Assembly: GCA_964586285.1 (NCBI GenBank)
Contig: CAZPHU010000085.1
Coordinates: forward strand, 1 to 16,658
Direction of reading: 5' to 3'
Length of the DNA: 16,658 nt
Source: CAZPHU01 sp964586285
GTDB taxonomy: Bacteria; Fibrobacterota; Chitinivibrionia; Chitinivibrionales; CAYFVL01
Shown here: positions 15,684 to 16,658 of the stretch, piece after piece
Layout: every line of letters starts with the position of its first letter
Position numbering within the stretch: position 1 is the stretch's first letter
Translations under genes and position numbers: made by a program
Notes under the pieces: generated by a model
Database searches by the model: none
The model's input: only the letters and a program-made list of their open reading frames with translations
Told to the model about the DNA's origin: nothing

Positions 15684-16658
15684 TCTGTGTAGCTCCAAGA
15701 ACTTGTTCGAGTGTAGTGAGCCCGTCGAGAACTTTTCGCAAACCGTCGCGGCGAAGTGTGTCGAAATGACCGCAGGCCACAAGATACCGCTTGATTTTGT
15801 CCGAATCACTGCGCTGCACAACCAGGTTTTTAACCTCCTGATCGGGTATAAGAAGCTCAAATATTCCCATTCGCCCCTTGTAGCCCGTGTTGTTACACGC
15901 CCGACATCCCGCACCCCGATACATTTTGACTCCCGGCCTGATGCCTATTTTAACAAGCAGTTCCGGATCGGGCTCATAAACCTGACGGCACTTCTCACAT
16001 ATCTTTCTGACCAGACGCTGCGCCAAAATACCGCGTACGGTGGAAGCTATGAGGTAGGGCTCCATGCCCATGTCAAACATACGGGTGTAGGCACTGGCCG
16101 AGTCGTTGGTGTGAAGAGTGGACATTACAAAATGCCCCGTAAGAGCGGCTTGTACCGCCATCTCGCAGGTCTCCCTGTCGCGCATCTCTCCAACCATAAT
16201 GATATCGGGATCCTGACGCAAAATCGAGCGCATCCCCTCGGCGAACGTAAAACCCGCCTTGGGGTTGATCTGCCCCTGATTTATTCCGTCCAGGTTGAAC
16301 TCGACTGGATCCTCCATTGTTACTATATTCTTCTTGTTCTGATAATATTTGTTTATTCTTCGCAAAGCCGCATACAACGTGGAACTTTTCCCGCTCCCCG
16401 TCGGACCGGTTACCAGTAATATACCGTCCGGCAGTTTGATCGTTTCATCGAACATACTCAGTGTACTGGACAAAAACCCGAGCTGATCGAGCCCAAACTG
16501 GTTTTCCTGCTGGTCGATGATTCGCATGACCAGCTTCTCATTGACTCCCCGAGCCCTGGTCATCGCGGGGAAAGTCGAAACACGAAGATCTATTTCGCGG
16601 CCCTGATGTCTGATCTGAAAATGACCGTCCTGAGGTTTTCTCTTCTCGGCGATGTCCA
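15676..16658 (-). CDS. GspE/PilB-type secretion or pilus assembly ATPase, C-terminal 326 residues (5' end outside window)
   Basis: The frame stays open to the right edge, and the outermost residues (DIAEKRKPQDGHFQIRHQGR, then EIDLRVSTFP) are the family's N2-domain end, so the gene is partial, not a short protein starting at ATG 16563. GspE/PilB ATPases power assembly of pilins or pseudopilins at the inner membrane. Visible motifs are GPTGSGKSST (Walker A), TMEDPVEF (Asp box), ILRQDPDIIMVGEMRDRET (Walker B) and MSTLHTNDS (His box). The cysteine pairs CEKC and CRAC form the zinc tetracysteine typical of extension ATPases rather than PilT. With PilM- and PilN-like proteins in the same run, a type IV pilus, competence pseudopilus or T2SS role are all possible. 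The stop overlaps the pcrA start by 8 bp. Confidence 0.94.
   Translation of the reverse strand, partial: DIAEKRKPQDGHFQIRHQGREIDLRVSTFPAMTRARGVNEKLVMRIIDQQENQFGLDQLGFLSSTLSMFDETIKLPDGILLVTGPTGSGKSSTLYAALRRINKYYQNKKNIVTMEDPVEFNLDGINQGQINPKAGFTFAEGMRSILRQDPDIIMVGEMRDRETCEMAVQAALTGHFVMSTLHTNDSASAYTRMFDMGMEPYLIASTVRGILAQRLVRKICEKCRQVYEPDPELLVKIGIRPGVKMYRGAGCRACNNTGYKGRMGIFELLIPDQEVKNLVVQRSDSDKIKRYLVACGHFDTLRRDGLRKVLDGLTTLEQVLGATQND
15693..15697 (-). promoter_or_regulatory. Shine-Dalgarno that fixes the pcrA start
   Basis: TGGAG on the minus strand is 9 nt from ATG 15683, inside the end of the ATPase gene. It supports this start over any in the 77-codon upstream open frame, none of which has helicase-like sequence after it. 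Confidence 0.65.

Noticed and set aside
15703..16419. Long open frame (238 codons) on the plus strand
   Set aside because: It lies antisense to the GspE/PilB ATPase, whose motifs are complete; the translation shows no known domain and is a codon-bias shadow.
1..16658. CRISPR array, tRNA/rRNA, IS element, prophage or defence island
   Set aside because: No regularly spaced repeats, no tRNA-like cloverleaf or rRNA segments, no transposase or integrase motifs; every sizeable reading frame with protein-like sequence was assigned.

Overview
The window looks like a stretch of chromosome from a Gram-negative bacterium. It carries a CMP-KDO synthetase (LPS core), type IV pilus/type II secretion-like parts, a ComEA-type DNA-binding protein, an HD-GYP response regulator, and housekeeping genes (PriA, PcrA/UvrD, CoaD, RsmD, GatC). 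GC content is moderate and genes are tightly packed. I see no tRNA, rRNA, CRISPR array, IS element, phage gene or attachment site. The mix is compatible with a less-studied lineage such as Fibrobacterota/Chitinivibrionia or relatives, but that placement is a weak inference.

Layout. (1) Bases 1-4194, all minus strand and read from high to low coordinates: priA, then a UPF0104-type multi-span membrane protein, then the N-terminal half of a GT5 (glycogen/starch synthase-like) glycosyltransferase that leaves the window at base 1. The last two are separated by 3 nt. (2) Bases 4195-4350: a divergent intergenic region with a good sigma70-like promoter pointing right. (3) Bases 4351-6492, plus strand: a 713-residue DUF342/FapA-like protein in which the N-terminal FapA-type module appears twice. 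(4) Bases 6539-16658, all minus strand: a compact run of eleven genes in transcription order GspE/PilB ATPase (5' end outside the window), pcrA/uvrD, gatC, kdsB, REC-GAF-HD-GYP regulator, comEA-like, pilM-like, pilN/pilO-like, rsmD, coaD, rhomboid protease. Three junctions overlap (8, 4 and 4 bp) and several others are separated by 2-17 nt, so most of this is probably one or a few polycistronic units. The main promoter is likely beyond the right edge.

How the genes fit together. The ATPase, the PilM-like cytoplasmic protein, the PilN/PilO-like single-span protein and ComEA are four pieces of a pilus-type or DNA-uptake envelope machine. An HD-GYP regulator, expected to hydrolyse cyclic-di-GMP, shares a 4-bp start/stop overlap with comEA. 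This suggests, without proof, second-messenger control of that machine. The PilM-like protein keeps the family's middle region but has lost the usual nucleotide-binding glycine/aspartate motifs. Its partner looks like PilN at the N-terminus and PilO at the C-terminus. Pilins, PilC, PilQ/GspD and prepilin peptidase are not in the window. Four gene starts were reassigned or questioned from ribosome-site and family evidence: pcrA, kdsB, the UPF0104 protein and the DUF342 protein. No stretch longer than 300 bases lacks a gene; the longest gap is about 206 bp (1796-2001).
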